Source of the DNA: Impatiens glandulifera
Lineage: Eukaryota; Streptophyta; Magnoliopsida; Ericales; Balsaminaceae
Reading direction: 5' to 3'
Assembly: GCF_907164915.1 (NCBI RefSeq)
Contig: NC_061869.1
Coordinates: 12,546,221 to 12,610,220 of the forward strand
DNA: 64,000 bases
Shown here one piece after another: positions 1 to 12,099 of this stretch. A model generated the notes under the pieces. It saw only the letters and a program-made list of their open reading frames with translations, searched no databases and was not told the DNA's origin. Positions within the stretch are counted from its first letter, which is position 1, and each line of letters begins with the position of its first letter. The position numbers and the translations under genes were made by a program.

Positions 1-2430
1 ATCAAATATAATAAATATAAATAGACCAATTGAATATTTTATATCTATATATTTTTTCTAAGCAATAAAGAATGACACCAATAAATATTTTCTATAATAA
101 TATAGATATATATTTTTTTTATATCTATTTCATCCTTTTATAAGCAATAAAAAATATTGAAAGAAAAGAAAATGTTTGATAGTCATATAATACAACATAA
201 ATAATATAATATAAATTATAAAAATATAGAATATGATATCGTAATATAAATCCATATACTATGCTTCAATTATTCAATTGATTGAACTTACACAAAATGA
301 TGGTTATCTCTCGGTGAGAATGAATATAATTAAATTTGAAAATCATATAAATTTATTAATCAAAATAAGCTACCATGCAAATTCGAGAAACACAACCTAG
401 TTAAAATCTTGAAATATTGATGATTGTAAATTAATTATCAAGATGGATCAAATGTCGACTTTATAATAAAAAAATCAAGTTAGGTTATTCATTTTATACT
501 ATTTAAAATAGACTAACTATTTTAAATAAAAATAAATGTAAAAAATAATTTACCCCACCAAGGTAGCCCAGTGGTAAGAGTCAGTTTAATAGACTAAAAT
601 GTCACGGGTTCAATTTCATCTGGAAGCGCTTTGTGTTTAAGCGAGGGATTATGGGGTGTCATGAAAATAAATATATATGGATCAAAACTTAATTAAATAT
701 ACATGAAACATTATATATATTACTCATTTAATAATAAATAGTGGATTAAATTTATTTTTTTTAATTATGAGGCAATATGTTTGGTGCTTGTTGACAAGCA
801 TTTTATTTATTGATTGTCCTCGACATCATTCCATAAGTATAATATTAATGTTATTTTAAATTTGTCATATGAAATATTGATTAGGCTAGTTTTATTAAAA
901 TGAGCATACATCTCATTTAATGCACAAGCAATTAAATGTTTTAAATTTTTATACTATTCTTTCATGGGTCATAATTAATATTTGATCCTTATATTAAGCA
1001 GGTAAGAATATAACTTTTTTTTTCCCCTAAAAAATCAGTTACATTTGAGTTTGGGTTAAGCTCAATAGTATGTTTAGTCAATAGATTTTTTCTTTTCGAT
1101 TTTATAATCAAAAATACTACTTTTAATCTTTTATGGGTAGTTGGTTATTCATATATTCAATTGTGTTAGTGATGTTTTATCGAGTTTGTGACTTTTTAGT
1201 AACAAATGAGACAAAATAATTGGATATCGAGTTATTTTTCATATTTTTAATAATGAGTTATTAGAATTAATCTTTTATGTGAAGACCCTTTTACATGTAA
1301 CCTCCCATAATTTGTATGCATTTTTATTACTCCGGACATATTTATAGATACAAAAAACTTTCTAGCGATGCTTACCAACATTCGGCTAACAATATTAATT
1401 TTAACTGCCGCCCAAATATACCATTTCATTGATCTATTTTGTTTGCTCTACTTTAACTCCCATCATATATGAACTCAAATGAAGGTAAACCCTCAACCAA
1501 TTGCATTATTATTGAATCTGTTTGAGAATTTTAATTTTTTAAATTATTCTTCAATGAAAACCAAAATCAAACATCTAGAAACATTCAAAGTTAGACACAT
1601 TCAATTGACTAAGAAAGAGAATGAATCAAGAGCCAATTTCAAAAGATAGTCCTATAACCGCGGTACCAAACTTTACAAGGTCTATCGTTCGGCCAAACAA
1701 AATTACGTTTACGTTCGTAATGGTGAGGGGAACAGACGAAACATATATACTTGGTAGCATAAGAACTTGTGTGGTCTTGATTCGGGATGTTTGGGTTTCA
1801 TCATCACATGATCCACACAGAGCCAAGAAATATATATGTATAAAGAAGGAAAAAAATGATATAATTTTTGTTTAGTGAGTAGAAGTTGTGATCTAAAGAG
1901 ACAAAAATTAAAATAAAATTATATATACTATTGTCATGCAAACGCTAAAACTGTGTTTATATATATTTAAATGATAAATTGCTTAAGCTAGTATGTATTT
2001 ATATTGATAAATTATGAAAATGACAGATTTAAGATATGCCAAATATATTCTCAACTGCTTCGCACGCCAATTAAGCAGTTAATGTCATGAAATAATTATT
2101 ATATATGTTTGATGACGGTTGACATAGAAATAAACATTTAGACACATAAATATGTGTCTTTGTCACTTTTTTGCATGCTTCAATGGAGTAGTTAAGAGGA
2201 TTGGGATCACTTTCTTTTTCTTCTTCAATCATTTCTACATTCCTTATTTTAGACTATAAATTTGAATATGATTTATACCCACTTTTGTTGCATTTAGATT
2301 TTGAAATTATGTGTTCATGTACAAAGATTAACACAACTATCATGACACTTTTATGTGATAGTTAATCTTTAATTTTATGACTTTAAAAAACAACATAGTG
2401 GACAACAATACAAAAATTCCAATTCTAATT
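1..2430. other. AT-rich spacer 3' of the PPR gene
   Basis: No coding region recognised. The only structure I can support is the SINE-like repeat at about 551-680. Two overlapping short open frames near 1621-1875 (one per strand) have no recognisable domain and no supporting splice or promoter context. Confidence 0.6.
551..680 (+). repeat. tRNA-derived SINE-like element, copy A
   Basis: The sequence has an RNA polymerase III A-box-like block (TAGCCCAGTGGT) followed about 35 bases later by a B-box-like block (GGGTTCAATTTC), then a conserved body ending in GGGGTGTCATGA. A diverged second copy of the body lies at about 63448-63570, so this is a dispersed family rather than a lone tRNA. It does not fold as a complete cloverleaf by eye. 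Exact ends and target-site duplication were not resolved. Confidence 0.5.
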
Positions 2431-4575
2431 TTACCAAAAATCATTGCAAGAACAAGAGCCACCTTTAAAATGGTGGAACCGACGTTCATCCCTTACGATG
2501 ATTTCTCGATCAACAAGTTTAGCGATAAACTTGATGGCCGAGTGACAATCGTCGCAAACTCTCAAATTCTTCATAATTCTTAGTGTAGTATTCTCCGGAG
2601 TACTAATGAGCCCAAACGCGATCGCCAATTTTTCACTATGACGTTGAAGGCTATGTTCTTTCATCTCCTCGTCAACGTCGTGTAGAACTGCTTCAACATT
2701 GGGTATAAACCCCATTTTCTTGATCTCACCCCATATAATCGACATTGTCTTAAAAATCTCATCCTTTTGAGGGTGCATTTCGTCGTCAACCCTAAATACA
2801 TGATTCCTGTCTTTCACTTGAATCCAACTAAACCCTTCTTCTTTCTTCACATGTCTACTCCTCATCAACTTCCTAACCTTGGCTGCATCTTCAAATTTTC
2901 CACAAGCCGCATATGCATTTGTAAGAGCCAAATAGGCTCCACTATTACTGTGTTCAATCCGAAACAATCTCTCCGCCGCGTAATTCGCGAGCTCTATGTT
3001 CTTGAAAATTCTACACGAGCTCAAAAGCGATACCCAAGCTACTGCATCCGGTTCGATTGGCATCTCTTCTAAGAAATCCTTTGCACTTTGTAGCAATCCG
3101 TTTCGTCCAAAGAGATCGATCATGCAACCGTAATGGCATAGAGTTGGTTCGATTCCATGCACATTTCTCATCATATCGTAGTAAAACCGACCCTTTTCGA
3201 CGAACCCCGCATGCGAGCACGCAGATAGGACCCCAACATAAGTTATGTCGGTAGGTCGAACTCCGATTTTCATCATCTCCTCGAACAACTCCACCGTTTC
3301 CTCTCCAAGCCCGTGCTGAGCTAGACCCGTGATCATCGAAGTCCACGAGACCTCGTCTCTATTTGAGTTCGTTGAATAGAACACACGCTTCGCGCTGTCA
3401 ATGCTCCCAGCTCTTGAATACATAGTGATCAAAGAATTTCTCAAAAAAGACGACGCCAAGTCCCCTGTTCTTATTCCTCGAGCGTGAATTTGTTTCCCAT
3501 GGGCCAAAGACGCCAATGTGGCACTCACATTCAAGACAGCCGACAACGTGTATCCGTTCATCATTGGCCCATCTTTCACCATTTTCCTAAACAAATCAAT
3601 CGCGAAGGAATTTAACCCGTTTTGCTCGTACCCCGCTATCATGGCGGTCCACGAGACGACATCGTGGCTACTCAGCGAGTCAAATATTTCTCGGGCAGAG
3701 TTTGTGTCTCCGATCTTGATATACCCGTCGAGGAGAGCTGTGAATGCGATCACGTTGAGATTAGATATCCCGCTTTGGTCAGAAACCTTTCTAGCCATAG
3801 TAATCGCATCAGATTTGGAGTACACGAAGATCAAGGCACTTCCTATAGGTCCATTGATTTCAAATCCGTTTCTAATAATATAACAATGTACTTGCTTCCC
3901 AAGATTCAACTCGCCAAGATTAGCACAAGAGGATAAAGAGCTCGAAAGGGTAAACTTACTAGGAGTTAACGATGTCTCTTCAAGCATTCTCGAGAACATC
4001 TTCAACGATTCCACACCAAATCCCAATTGATTGTAGCCAGAAACCATTGAGTTCCAAGAAACTAAGTCTCTTTCGTTCATCTGCTCAAACAAAGCCAAAG
4101 CAAGATCTGGCCGTCCAGTTTTCATGTGCAGCCATAACATTGAGTTCATAGTCGATACATTCTTTACCGCAGTTCTTTCGAAAACAATGCTTGCAGTGTT
4201 TGGATCACCGGATTTCGAATACATGTTGAGAAGGGAACCTGCAACAATGGCGGTGCCACTAAGGCCAAGTTTAACAACCATTGTATGAATCTTCCTACCA
4301 ATGGTCAAAGCTTCATTAGCAGCACAAGAAGCAAGTACTTTGGATATTGTATAATCAGAAGGCCGAGATCCATTCCAAATCATTTGCAAGAACAAATTAA
4401 CAGCACTTGCATAACGACCTGTCTCAATATAACCAGAGATCATAGCAGTTAATGAAACATCATTTGGGTTAGGCATTTTGTCGAACACATGGCGTGCTAA
4501 ACTCATTTCACCCTGTTTTGAATATGCAGGTAAAAAAAGTTCGTTCAAGCATTTGGTCGAGAACCTGATGGGCAT
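2431..4575 (-). CDS. PPR protein of the PLS-DYW class (At2g22070-like)
   Basis: This intronless gene encodes 714 aa. Repeated 31-36-residue PPR motifs (for example around SWNSMVSGYN, SWTAMIAGYE and SWTSMITGLA) run through most of the protein, followed by E/E+ motifs and a C-terminal DYW domain. The deaminase-like zinc signature is visible: HSE near residue 646 and CDDCH near 674-678. The protein ends in DFW rather than the usual DYW. By recognition the closest relative is Arabidopsis At2g22070 (PCMP-H41), which is longer at its N terminus by about 70 residues. Such proteins bind organellar transcripts and usually direct C-to-U editing in plastids or mitochondria; the target is unknown. The ATG used is the first after an in-frame TAA about 40 bases upstream. 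No clear transit peptide is visible, so the gene may be 5'-truncated or start in an unseen exon. Confidence 0.9.
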   Translation of the reverse strand: MPIRFSTKCLNELFLPAYSKQGEMSLARHVFDKMPNPNDVSLTAMISGYIETGRYASAVNLFLQMIWNGSRPSDYTISKVLASCAANEALTIGRKIHTMVVKLGLSGTAIVAGSLLNMYSKSGDPNTASIVFERTAVKNVSTMNSMLWLHMKTGRPDLALALFEQMNERDLVSWNSMVSGYNQLGFGVESLKMFSRMLEETSLTPSKFTLSSSLSSCANLGELNLGKQVHCYIIRNGFEINGPIGSALIFVYSKSDAITMARKVSDQSGISNLNVIAFTALLDGYIKIGDTNSAREIFDSLSSHDVVSWTAMIAGYEQNGLNSFAIDLFRKMVKDGPMMNGYTLSAVLNVSATLASLAHGKQIHARGIRTGDLASSFLRNSLITMYSRAGSIDSAKRVFYSTNSNRDEVSWTSMITGLAQHGLGEETVELFEEMMKIGVRPTDITYVGVLSACSHAGFVEKGRFYYDMMRNVHGIEPTLCHYGCMIDLFGRNGLLQSAKDFLEEMPIEPDAVAWVSLLSSCRIFKNIELANYAAERLFRIEHSNSGAYLALTNAYAACGKFEDAAKVRKLMRSRHVKKEEGFSWIQVKDRNHVFRVDDEMHPQKDEIFKTMSIIWGEIKKMGFIPNVEAVLHDVDEEMKEHSLQRHSEKLAIAFGLISTPENTTLRIMKNLRVCDDCHSAIKFIAKLVDREIIVRDERRFHHFKGGSCSCNDFW

Positions 4576-4711
4576 ATGAAAAACACTCTCTTTCTCGCTA
4601 GAAGTTGAAACTTATAATCAGTTAACTGATCGAAAGTAAAAGAAATTTGATATAAAAGTAAACTATAAATTGAGTCTTTCTGTAACAATGGCGGAAATTG
4701 ATACTTGAATT

Positions 4712-7331
4712 TTACATATCTTGATTTCCTTTGGAAGAAGACCGTCTTAATCTACTCCGAGCAGCAAGTAGACCCTGATCGACGCCGTCAGAAGTCTGTT
4801 CGTCCTGTTGATTAATCCGAATAGTCTCTACTTCAGACGATTGGGACATTGAACGGCTCAAGGCGGACGGAAGCGGCGGCCTCTTCTTTTCAGACAACTG
4901 CCTTTGCTTTAAGCTTGCCCGTTGGAATGACGGGGATGAGATTGGAGAAGACGGTGGAGCTGATATGCCTTGATGACCGATTACACTTATCTGTTTCTTC
5001 AGCTTCGATGGCTGCATAATTTCATCATTCTCTTGCAAACCTTCGTTCTTTGGTTCCTCTTTTTTCTCCTCCGTCTGCACTTAACCATGCATTATTTAGG
5101 GTTTAGGTATGATTGTGCTAAAATTAGGGTGTTTAAACATTCGGTTAACCGGTTAGCCAGTTTCGATTAATTCCGATTTTTTTGTCTTATTTTACGAACT
5201 CCGATTTTTTTGTCTTATTTTACGAACTCGGTTAACCGACCGGTATTGATATCGGTTTTACCGGTTCTGATTCCGATCGATTTTAGTCGGTTAATCAGAA
5301 ACCTATAATTCATTTTTTTTTAATTAAGAATTCAATTTACAAATTTTGTTTTTCAAAATTCTTATTATATAAATTAGATTTTTTTAAAAAATAATTCTGT
5401 ATAAATTATAATTTTAAAATTTTAAAATAACTAATATATATAAATTATTAAATATTATTTATAATATATATAATATTTTTTAAAAAATAATTAATATAAA
5501 TATATAATTAAATTATTATTGTTTAAACCGGTAGAAAAATAGTTCAACCGTAAACCGAATCATTTAATCGGAATCGTTAAAATCGGTTAACCGATAAATC
5601 GGTAGAATGAAACCGATAAACTATCGGTTCGTTTCGGATTATTTTCACCGCCATAGCTAAAATACACTTTTCAAATAATCCATTTTTATAAATTAAGTTA
5701 TTTGGGTTGTTTTAAAATCAATTTGTTTAAATAAAAAAAACCTAACATGTTTTTTCTTCTTCTTTAAATAATTTGAGTCATTTAAAAAAAATTCCGAAAC
5801 CGAATACAAACCTTTCTCGACATAGCTACGACATGATGCATCATTTCAAACAACTTGATTTGTCCCGTATGGGCAAAATTTTGCCAGTAATGAAAAAACG
5901 AGTCCCATGCCCTCGCCCTCAACTCGAGTATCTTTTGGTCTACGTCTTGTTCGTGTTTTGCCAGAAAAGGCCTCAACATTGTCGTGTAAACATAACCACA
6001 ACCCTGCACTCAATTTAAAACCGCCAAGTTTTGTATTCTATGTTTGAAATTAATCAACTGTGTATAATAATACCTTTGTTTTCGGATACCATAAGAATAT
6101 GAAAAGAGCCAGCTTCATTTCACCATACAAAGGTAGCCTATTTTATGAAAAATGTTTGTTTGTAAGAGAGATTACATCCAAACAAGACCTTAGTTGAAAT
6201 CGAAATAGATACCATGAGACGAAGATATCTCCAACTCTCTCAAAGACGGTTAATGCTGCCACAATGATCCTGAGAATTTCATATTTTCAAATCATATTAT
6301 ATTATTTAAACCATAATTTAAAAAAAAATGCCTTAGTTATGTTTTGTAAAACATAAAAGAATGGATATCAGATTCAAACAAAATCACTTAATGGAAAATA
6401 TTGCCTTGTAATCTAACAATTTAAAAGTAATCTAGATGAATCAAAATTGATTTTAATTTCAACTTTTTTAAAAACAAAATCAAAGTGTAATACATATTAC
6501 ATTGAAACAAAATTAAAGTGTTATTAATTTGTTTGTTATGACTTATGATATCTAAAATCACGACTTATATTTTTGTGTAATGGATGGCGATAATTTTTGT
6601 TTTAATACGAGTTATTTTTCAAGACTCGCGGCCTACAATTTTACCCTTTTAAATGATGAAAATTTTAATAAGAATCAATTTTAAAATATTTAAACGGATA
6701 GTTGAGCTATTAAAATCTCTTTATAAATTGACATTTTAAACCAATTTAAAAATTAATATTTTATTACATATTTTTGGGCAATTATTTTTCTTATTATAAA
6801 ATAAATAAAAAATTTAAAAGTTTTTTATTCTTTCATAAATGAATCAAAGCTTTTTTTATATAATTTTTTACTTAAAAAAAACAAATTTTGTTGTAAATTA
6901 TATTTTTATAACATTTTTTACCTAAAAAAAACCATATAATTTACTTGTGTTTTTCATACAAAACACCAAAAATTTCTGTCCACTTTAATTTATATATTTT
7001 TCACAAATGTTTTGATTTATTTCTTCTCAAAAACATTAACAATTTTGATATATGTGATGAACAATTATTCTTGGAGGGAAAACAAACAAGGCCTAAACAA
7101 AATATGGTGTAAATTATGAAATATTATTACCAATATTGGCACCAAAATCGAAGTTCTTCAATCCCTACTCTGTTCTTCTCCACGGTTTTGAAACATTCAT
7201 AAGCAGGATATGCATATCCCACCACCATCCTGTATAATCCAATCAATCATAAATCAAATTGAACCAAGAAAATTATAGGGTTTGATTTCATTTTCTTACA
7301 AGAGTCCTCTGGTGATAAAACTTCCCAACAT
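4712..7331 (-). CDS. HVA22-like protein (TB2/DP1/HVA22 family)
   Basis: Six coding exons in transcription order: 7331-7300, 7229-7131, 6269-6213, 6137-6074, 6003-5812, 5074-4712. Every intron has GT/AG ends and the joined frame is 807 bases (268 aa). The N terminus MLGSFITRGLLMVVGYAYPA and the following YECFKTVEKN and ELRFWCQYW are hallmarks of the TB2/DP1/HVA22 domain. Hydrophobic stretches fit hairpin membrane segments, followed by WYPKTK and YVYTTMLRPFLAKHE. The last exon is a hydrophilic, Ser/Pro/Lys-rich tail ending in a basic RSRLRRSSSK block, as in the longer HVA22-like i/j members. Family members sit in the ER membrane, shape tubules and act in vesicle traffic; some respond to ABA or stress. 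The large last intron (737 bp) carries a hAT MITE. The untranslated leader is probably upstream of 7331; its end was not defined. Confidence 0.9.
5125..5655. mobile_element. hAT-type MITE in the last intron of the HVA22-like gene
   Basis: This 531-bp element is flanked by perfect 8-bp duplications GCTAAAAT at 5117-5124 and 5656-5663. It begins TAGGGTGTTTAAAC and is rich in CGGTTAACCG-like blocks in inverted arrangement at both ends. The right terminus (TTTTCACCGCCATA) is a decayed inverted repeat of the left. The 8-bp duplication and TAGGG start indicate the hAT superfamily. It has no coding capacity. A direct repeat of about 31 bp lies at 5172-5233. Confidence 0.8.
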
Positions 7332-8961
7332 TTCTTATGTTCAAATGCCTGAAACTGAAATAGAATGAATGGAACAATAATATCAACAACAACAACAATA
7401 GTATAAATCAAGATCAAGAAATGAAATCGGATTGTAATTCTCAAAATGCAAACAAAAAACAAATAGAAGATGGAATGGATGAGAATACAAATGAAACCGT
7501 ATAGAGATGATGATTGAGAGAATTTGTTTGGAATAATTTGAAATAACCTTTGTGGAGAGGAAAGAACTAAAATATGAGGTTCTTTCCCCCTGCCAATGGT
7601 GTGGATAAAGGAAATGCAAATTTGGAGAAAGGAACCTATTGGATGGATGGATGGAGAAGAGAAGAAGAAAGATTACAAAATTTATTTATAACTAATTTTG
7701 GGATTCATTTATTATATATACACAATCCCACATCAATCTAGCTATATATATTATCTGTTAAGCATTAGAGGCTATTATAAAACTCTAAATAAATATTAAC
7801 ATTAGATTGCCTTTCATATACAATTTTTTATTTTATTTTGGAAACATTTGAGATTATAAAATTATATGGTCAACTTCACATATCCCATCACCATAAAACT
7901 TTCATTTCACATATCCAAAGACACTAATGAAATATGGCTGACAATTTAATCTCAAACAACTAGACACTAATTCCATTTTTTACTTTAACTGTTTGGGCGT
8001 CAATCGCGAAGATTTGAACTTGTGACCAAGAAATATGGCTGACAATTTATGTCGAGTTTTGTTTGGTAAGTTGAGCAATACTAACATGTGATATGTTTAT
8101 TTGTAATTGACTCGACACCATGAAATATGACTGACAATTTATGTTGGGTTTTGTTTGGTAAGTTGAGCGATACTAACATGTGATATATTTATTTGTAATT
8201 GACTCGACACCGACCTGACTCAATTCAAACACAACCCGATTTAACTTGATGAAATTAATATCATTTTTTATTTTAAATTAAAATGAAAAAAAAACCACAA
8301 ATCTGCTTACCAGTGTAAAAAAAATAAACATAGCTCTACGTAGTGACTCCAACGGTTCCAAAAGACTAGACAGTGAATAACGATGTTACAACGTTACAAG
8401 ATCTAAAGAGTGAGGAAAAAAAGGGAATAGAATGCTTCAAAAGTTTTGAGAAGGTTGAATAAAAGTTGGAGTAGAAAAAAAAGTCAAAGTTAAAAATAAG
8501 GAAAACTTTAAATTTGTGAAAAAAAAAATGAGTGAGTAGAAAATACAAATATAAAACCCTACCAAACAAAATTGTGAAGGAGACGGGTCACAACCAAATT
8601 TTAATCGGTTTATTAATCAGGTTAAACGAGTTAACCTCAGTTCGACCCGAAAAAATACATGAATCAAACTTGATTTTTCATGGTTCAATTGTGTCAGAAA
8701 TTGTTATCCCTACTACCATGAAGACATGATTTACTAAACTCTACCGTTGGCTCATAAATTGTTAGCCCTGTCAAAAATTGTTAACCCTACCATAAAGACA
8801 TGAATTACTAAACTCTACCATTGATCAATGAGTCTAAGGTTAAACTTTTAACCTTTCAAACAAAAATAATAATCTAAGATTAAACCACCTCTTTGGGGGT
8901 AAACTTCATTTCTGCACCACTTGGTAACCAATATTGTATAGATTTACATGATATTAAGAAG
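7332..8961. other. Spacer upstream of the HVA22-like gene
   Basis: The part next to 7331 should contain the promoter and leader of the HVA22-like gene, including a purine-rich stretch near 7640-7680. The rest is AT-rich, with two short tandem duplications (8031-8213 and about 8717-8830). No gene recognised. Confidence 0.5.
8031..8213. repeat. Two-copy tandem repeat, period about 92 bp
   Basis: The block starting AAATATGGCTGACAATTTA is repeated about 92 bases downstream with few changes; both copies end in GTAATTGACTCGACACC. A second, shorter duplication around ACTAAACTCTACC lies near 8717-8830. Function unknown. Confidence 0.75.
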
Positions 8962-9454
8962 TGTTGATGTGATCTTTGCTATTGCGGGCGAGTTTTAAAT
9001 TCTGGGTAAACGAGTCAGGGTTTTCTGTTATAAAAATGGGTTAGAGTATAAATATATTTTTTTAGTATTTTTCTCATAACACAGTAAAGTTGAGAGAGAG
9101 TGAACAGATCTAGGGTTTTCTAATTTCCTTCTTGTTCTTTGACTGATCTAGAGAGAAAGATTGGGAGAGCTTTTGATTGTGGAGTATTCCAATCATTCCT
9201 AGTGTAATCATTTCTTTCATTTGAGAGTAGGGCATGTAAGTTTCTACTATTGATATTTCTTTGATTTAGTGAAACTTATCCCTCCCGTGGACGTAGGTCA
9301 ATTTTGACCGAACCACGTATATTGTGTTGTCATTTATTTTGTGCTATTTCAGTTCTTGGTAAATTTGTTGTTCGTTATAGACAATTTAGAAACTGATTTG
9401 TTACAGGTTTGATTTCTAAGAAGATCCGTAGTTTTGCTGTTGTAAAACTCAACA
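8962..9454 (+). repeat. 5' LTR of the copia element
   Basis: Starts TGTTGATGTG and ends CAACA directly before the primer-binding site. It aligns along its length with 13978-14458. A TATA-like AGTATAAATA lies near 9044. Confidence 0.85.
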
Positions 9455-9455
9455 A

Positions 9456-9471
9456 TGGTATCAAAGCAGTA
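9456..9471 (+). other. Primer-binding site (initiator Met-tRNA type)
   Basis: TGGTATCAAAGCAG follows the 5' LTR by one base and fits the usual complement of the 3' end of initiator methionine tRNA (TGGTATCAGAGC) with one change. This is the common primer of plant copia elements. Confidence 0.8.
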
Positions 9472-9591
9472 TTGATTGGTTATTTGTTTTAAGATTGGAG
9501 CAGAGTGCTCTACTAGTTACCTAACGAAATTCAGAGAGGAGATCAACTGGTTTCTTTGCTAAAGTTTTTGTCAATTGTTAAGACAGTAATA

Positions 9592-10400
9592 ATGGGGAAA
9601 TCTAGACCTGATATGGTAAGTCTGAATGGTACAAACTACAAACAATGAAAACTGATGATTAGTGATTTATTAGTTTTAGATGATTTGAATGAAACAATTG
9701 AAAATGAGGGTGTTAGACCTGAAAGTACAAAATAAGATGATTGGAAAAAAACAGATAGAAAGGCATGTAACTTTATTCGTTCCTACGTTGGTGTAAATAT
9801 TGTGCACCATGTTGAGAACGAGACTATAACGTATGGTGTGTGGAGCAAACTTGAAGCTCTCTACATTGAGAGGTCAGTAGGGAATAAAGCAGCACTGGTA
9901 CGAAAGCTGATGAATCTGAAGTACATTGATAATAAATTAATTGTTGAGCACTTGAATGAATTTAAAAATATTGAATCAGCTGAGTAGTATGAAGATAAAC
10001 TTTGATGATGAGGTGCAATCACTTTTAGTCCTTGGATCTTTGTCTACAAGTTGGGAGACACTTATTATTACTCTCAGCAACTCATCACCAAATGGTAAAG
10101 TTAACATGGCATTTGTCACCACTTCCTTATTTGATGAGGAGAATTGAAAGGGGAATAACCCTTTAAGTCTGATATGTTGGTGACTGATAGAGGAAGATTA
10201 AAGGATAATAGAAGTGGTTAGAGTAGGGGCAAGTCTAGAAGCAAGTCTAGAGCTCCAAATAAGGATGGTGCATTCCATTATTATGACAAAATGGATCATT
10301 GGAAAACGAGCGCTGAAAATTTAAAAATGATAAAGCAAAGGGTACGGTGAAGCCCAGAGAAAAGAAAGAACCTATTACTGATACATCTGCTTATACTTTA
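9592..10400 (+). pseudogene. Remnant gag of the copia element
   Basis: The frame opens at an ATG near 9592, soon broken by stops. Pieces read as copia Gag: VWSKLEALYIERSVGNK, then LMNLKYIDNKLIVEHLNEF, then LVLGSLSTSWETL. Near 10270-10320 a decayed zinc knuckle (YYDKMDHWK) keeps its spacing but has lost cysteines. Not functional. Confidence 0.8.
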
Positions 10401-10772
10401 GATGGTGAACTGACATATGCTTCTAACGTTTAAGACTCATGTCTTAGAACATCTTCAAATGAAACAACATGGATTGTTGACACATGGATTGTTGACACAT
10501 GTGCCTCATTCCATATTAGTCCACACAAAGGTTATTTACAGTCCTACAAAGCTAGTGATTATGGTGAGGTTTGCATGGGTAACAGTTGTGTGTCCAAGAT
10601 AGTTGGTCTTGATGATGTTAGAATCGAGACAAACATGGATTGTTTCCTGACATTGAGAGATGTAAGGCATGTTCTTAATTTGAGAATGAATTTGATTTCA
10701 GCAGGTAAGCTCAATGATGGAGGCTACCATAATGTTTTTAGAGGTGGGGCATAAAAGCTAAGCAAGGGTCCA

Positions 10773-11650
10773 TTGGTTGTTGCACGAGGTAAGAAATGTT
10801 GTTCCTTATATAAGACAAACTTGAAAATTGTCTATGATGCAACATATTCTGTCGTGATGGAGTCATCCTCTAAGTTGTGGCACAAGAGACTATGCCACAT
10901 TAGTGAAAAGGGGCTGAATGTTTTGATCAAGAGGATTGAGTTGACGAATCTCAAGGATGCTCATCTTGAAAATTGTGAGCATTTCTTGAAGGGTAAGCAG
11001 AACAGAGTCTCATTCAGTAAGTCGAAAATGGAACTGAAAAAGAATATCTTTAAACTGGTCCATACAGATGTTTGTGATCCTATGAAGATCAAATCCATAT
11101 GTGGTGCTTCTTATTTTGTAACTTTCATAGACAATGCATTTAGTAAGGTTTGAGTATATGCTATAAAGTCCAAGGATGAGGTTGCAGCAAAGTTTGAGGT
11201 CTTTCACAAGCTGGTTGAAAGAGAGACATGAAGAAAACTAATAAGAATGCGGTCAGATAATGGGGGAGAGTACATATACTCATTTGATGATTATTATAAA
11301 GAGTAGGGTATTGAACATGAATAGACTGTGCCAAGACTCCACAATAAAATGGAGTGACAAAAATGATGAACAGAACAATGTTAGAACGGATTAGAAGTAT
11401 GCTCTCCCATGCCAAGTTAGCTAAGCATTTCTGGGCTGAAGCCATGAGCACTGTAGTGTATATGATCAACCGTTCTCCCTCCAAGCCATTGGATAATAAG
11501 TGTGCAGAAAGCGTCTGGTCAAGTAAAGATGTTAATTATTATTATTTACGTGTTTTTGATTGCAAAGATTTTGTGCATATTCCAAAAGATGAGAGGTCTA
11601 AGTTAGATGCAAAAACTAGGAAATGCATATTTTTGGGTTAAAGCGATGAA
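10773..11650 (+). pseudogene. Remnant GAG-pre-integrase and integrase of the copia element
   Basis: LWHKRLCHISEKGLN gives the HHCC-type zinc-binding region, but the second cysteine of the expected CxxC is Phe (CEHFLKGKQ). HTDVCDPMKIKS and SYFVTFIDNAFSKV mark the start of the integrase core. ARSMLSHAKLAKHFWAEAM-like sequence near 11390-11450 is its later part. Stops at about 11152 and 11640 and frame changes break it. Confidence 0.85.
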
Positions 11651-12099
11651 AAGTGAGGATACAAGTGTTATGACCCAGTTTCCAAGAAGGTTTTGAGAAG
11701 CCGATATGTTGTATTCCTTGAAGATCAGACTATTGAGAATTTTGAAGATGGTAAAAAACTTGATGCATACATACATGATCTTTCTGGTCTTGAGCTGTCT
11801 CATGGTGTTGAGGAGACAAGACCACATATAGCTTTAGACTCAGATAGTGATGATGATGTTCCTCAAGGTCAAGCTATAGGCCATGAAAATGATACAGAAA
11901 CTGATATTGGTGAAAATATTGAGGCTGATTTTGAAGTTCAACAAGAAGATGGAAATCAACATAATCAACAAACAACGGTACTTAGGAGGTCTACTAGGGA
12001 GAAAAAAATAAAGTTCTAAGTACTATGCTACAGAGTATGTCCTTCTAACTGATTTTGGGGAGCTTATATGTTATAAGGAAGCTCTTCAGGATGCTCATA

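Noticed and set aside
551..625. A tRNA gene
   Set aside because: A- and B-box-like blocks are present but no full cloverleaf can be drawn, and a diverged second copy exists; SINE-like is the better reading.
1621..1875. 84-codon plus-strand frame and overlapping minus-strand frame
   Set aside because: No domain, no conserved features and no splice context; likely chance.
3011..3936. Open frames antisense or out of frame to the PPR gene
   Set aside because: They are shadows of the long PPR coding frame without own domains.
5075..5080. Last exon of the HVA22-like gene as an independent gene starting at 5080
   Set aside because: The triplet there is GTG inside a splice acceptor (GTGCAG); the exon joins in phase with 5812-6003 and matches the family's C-terminal tail.
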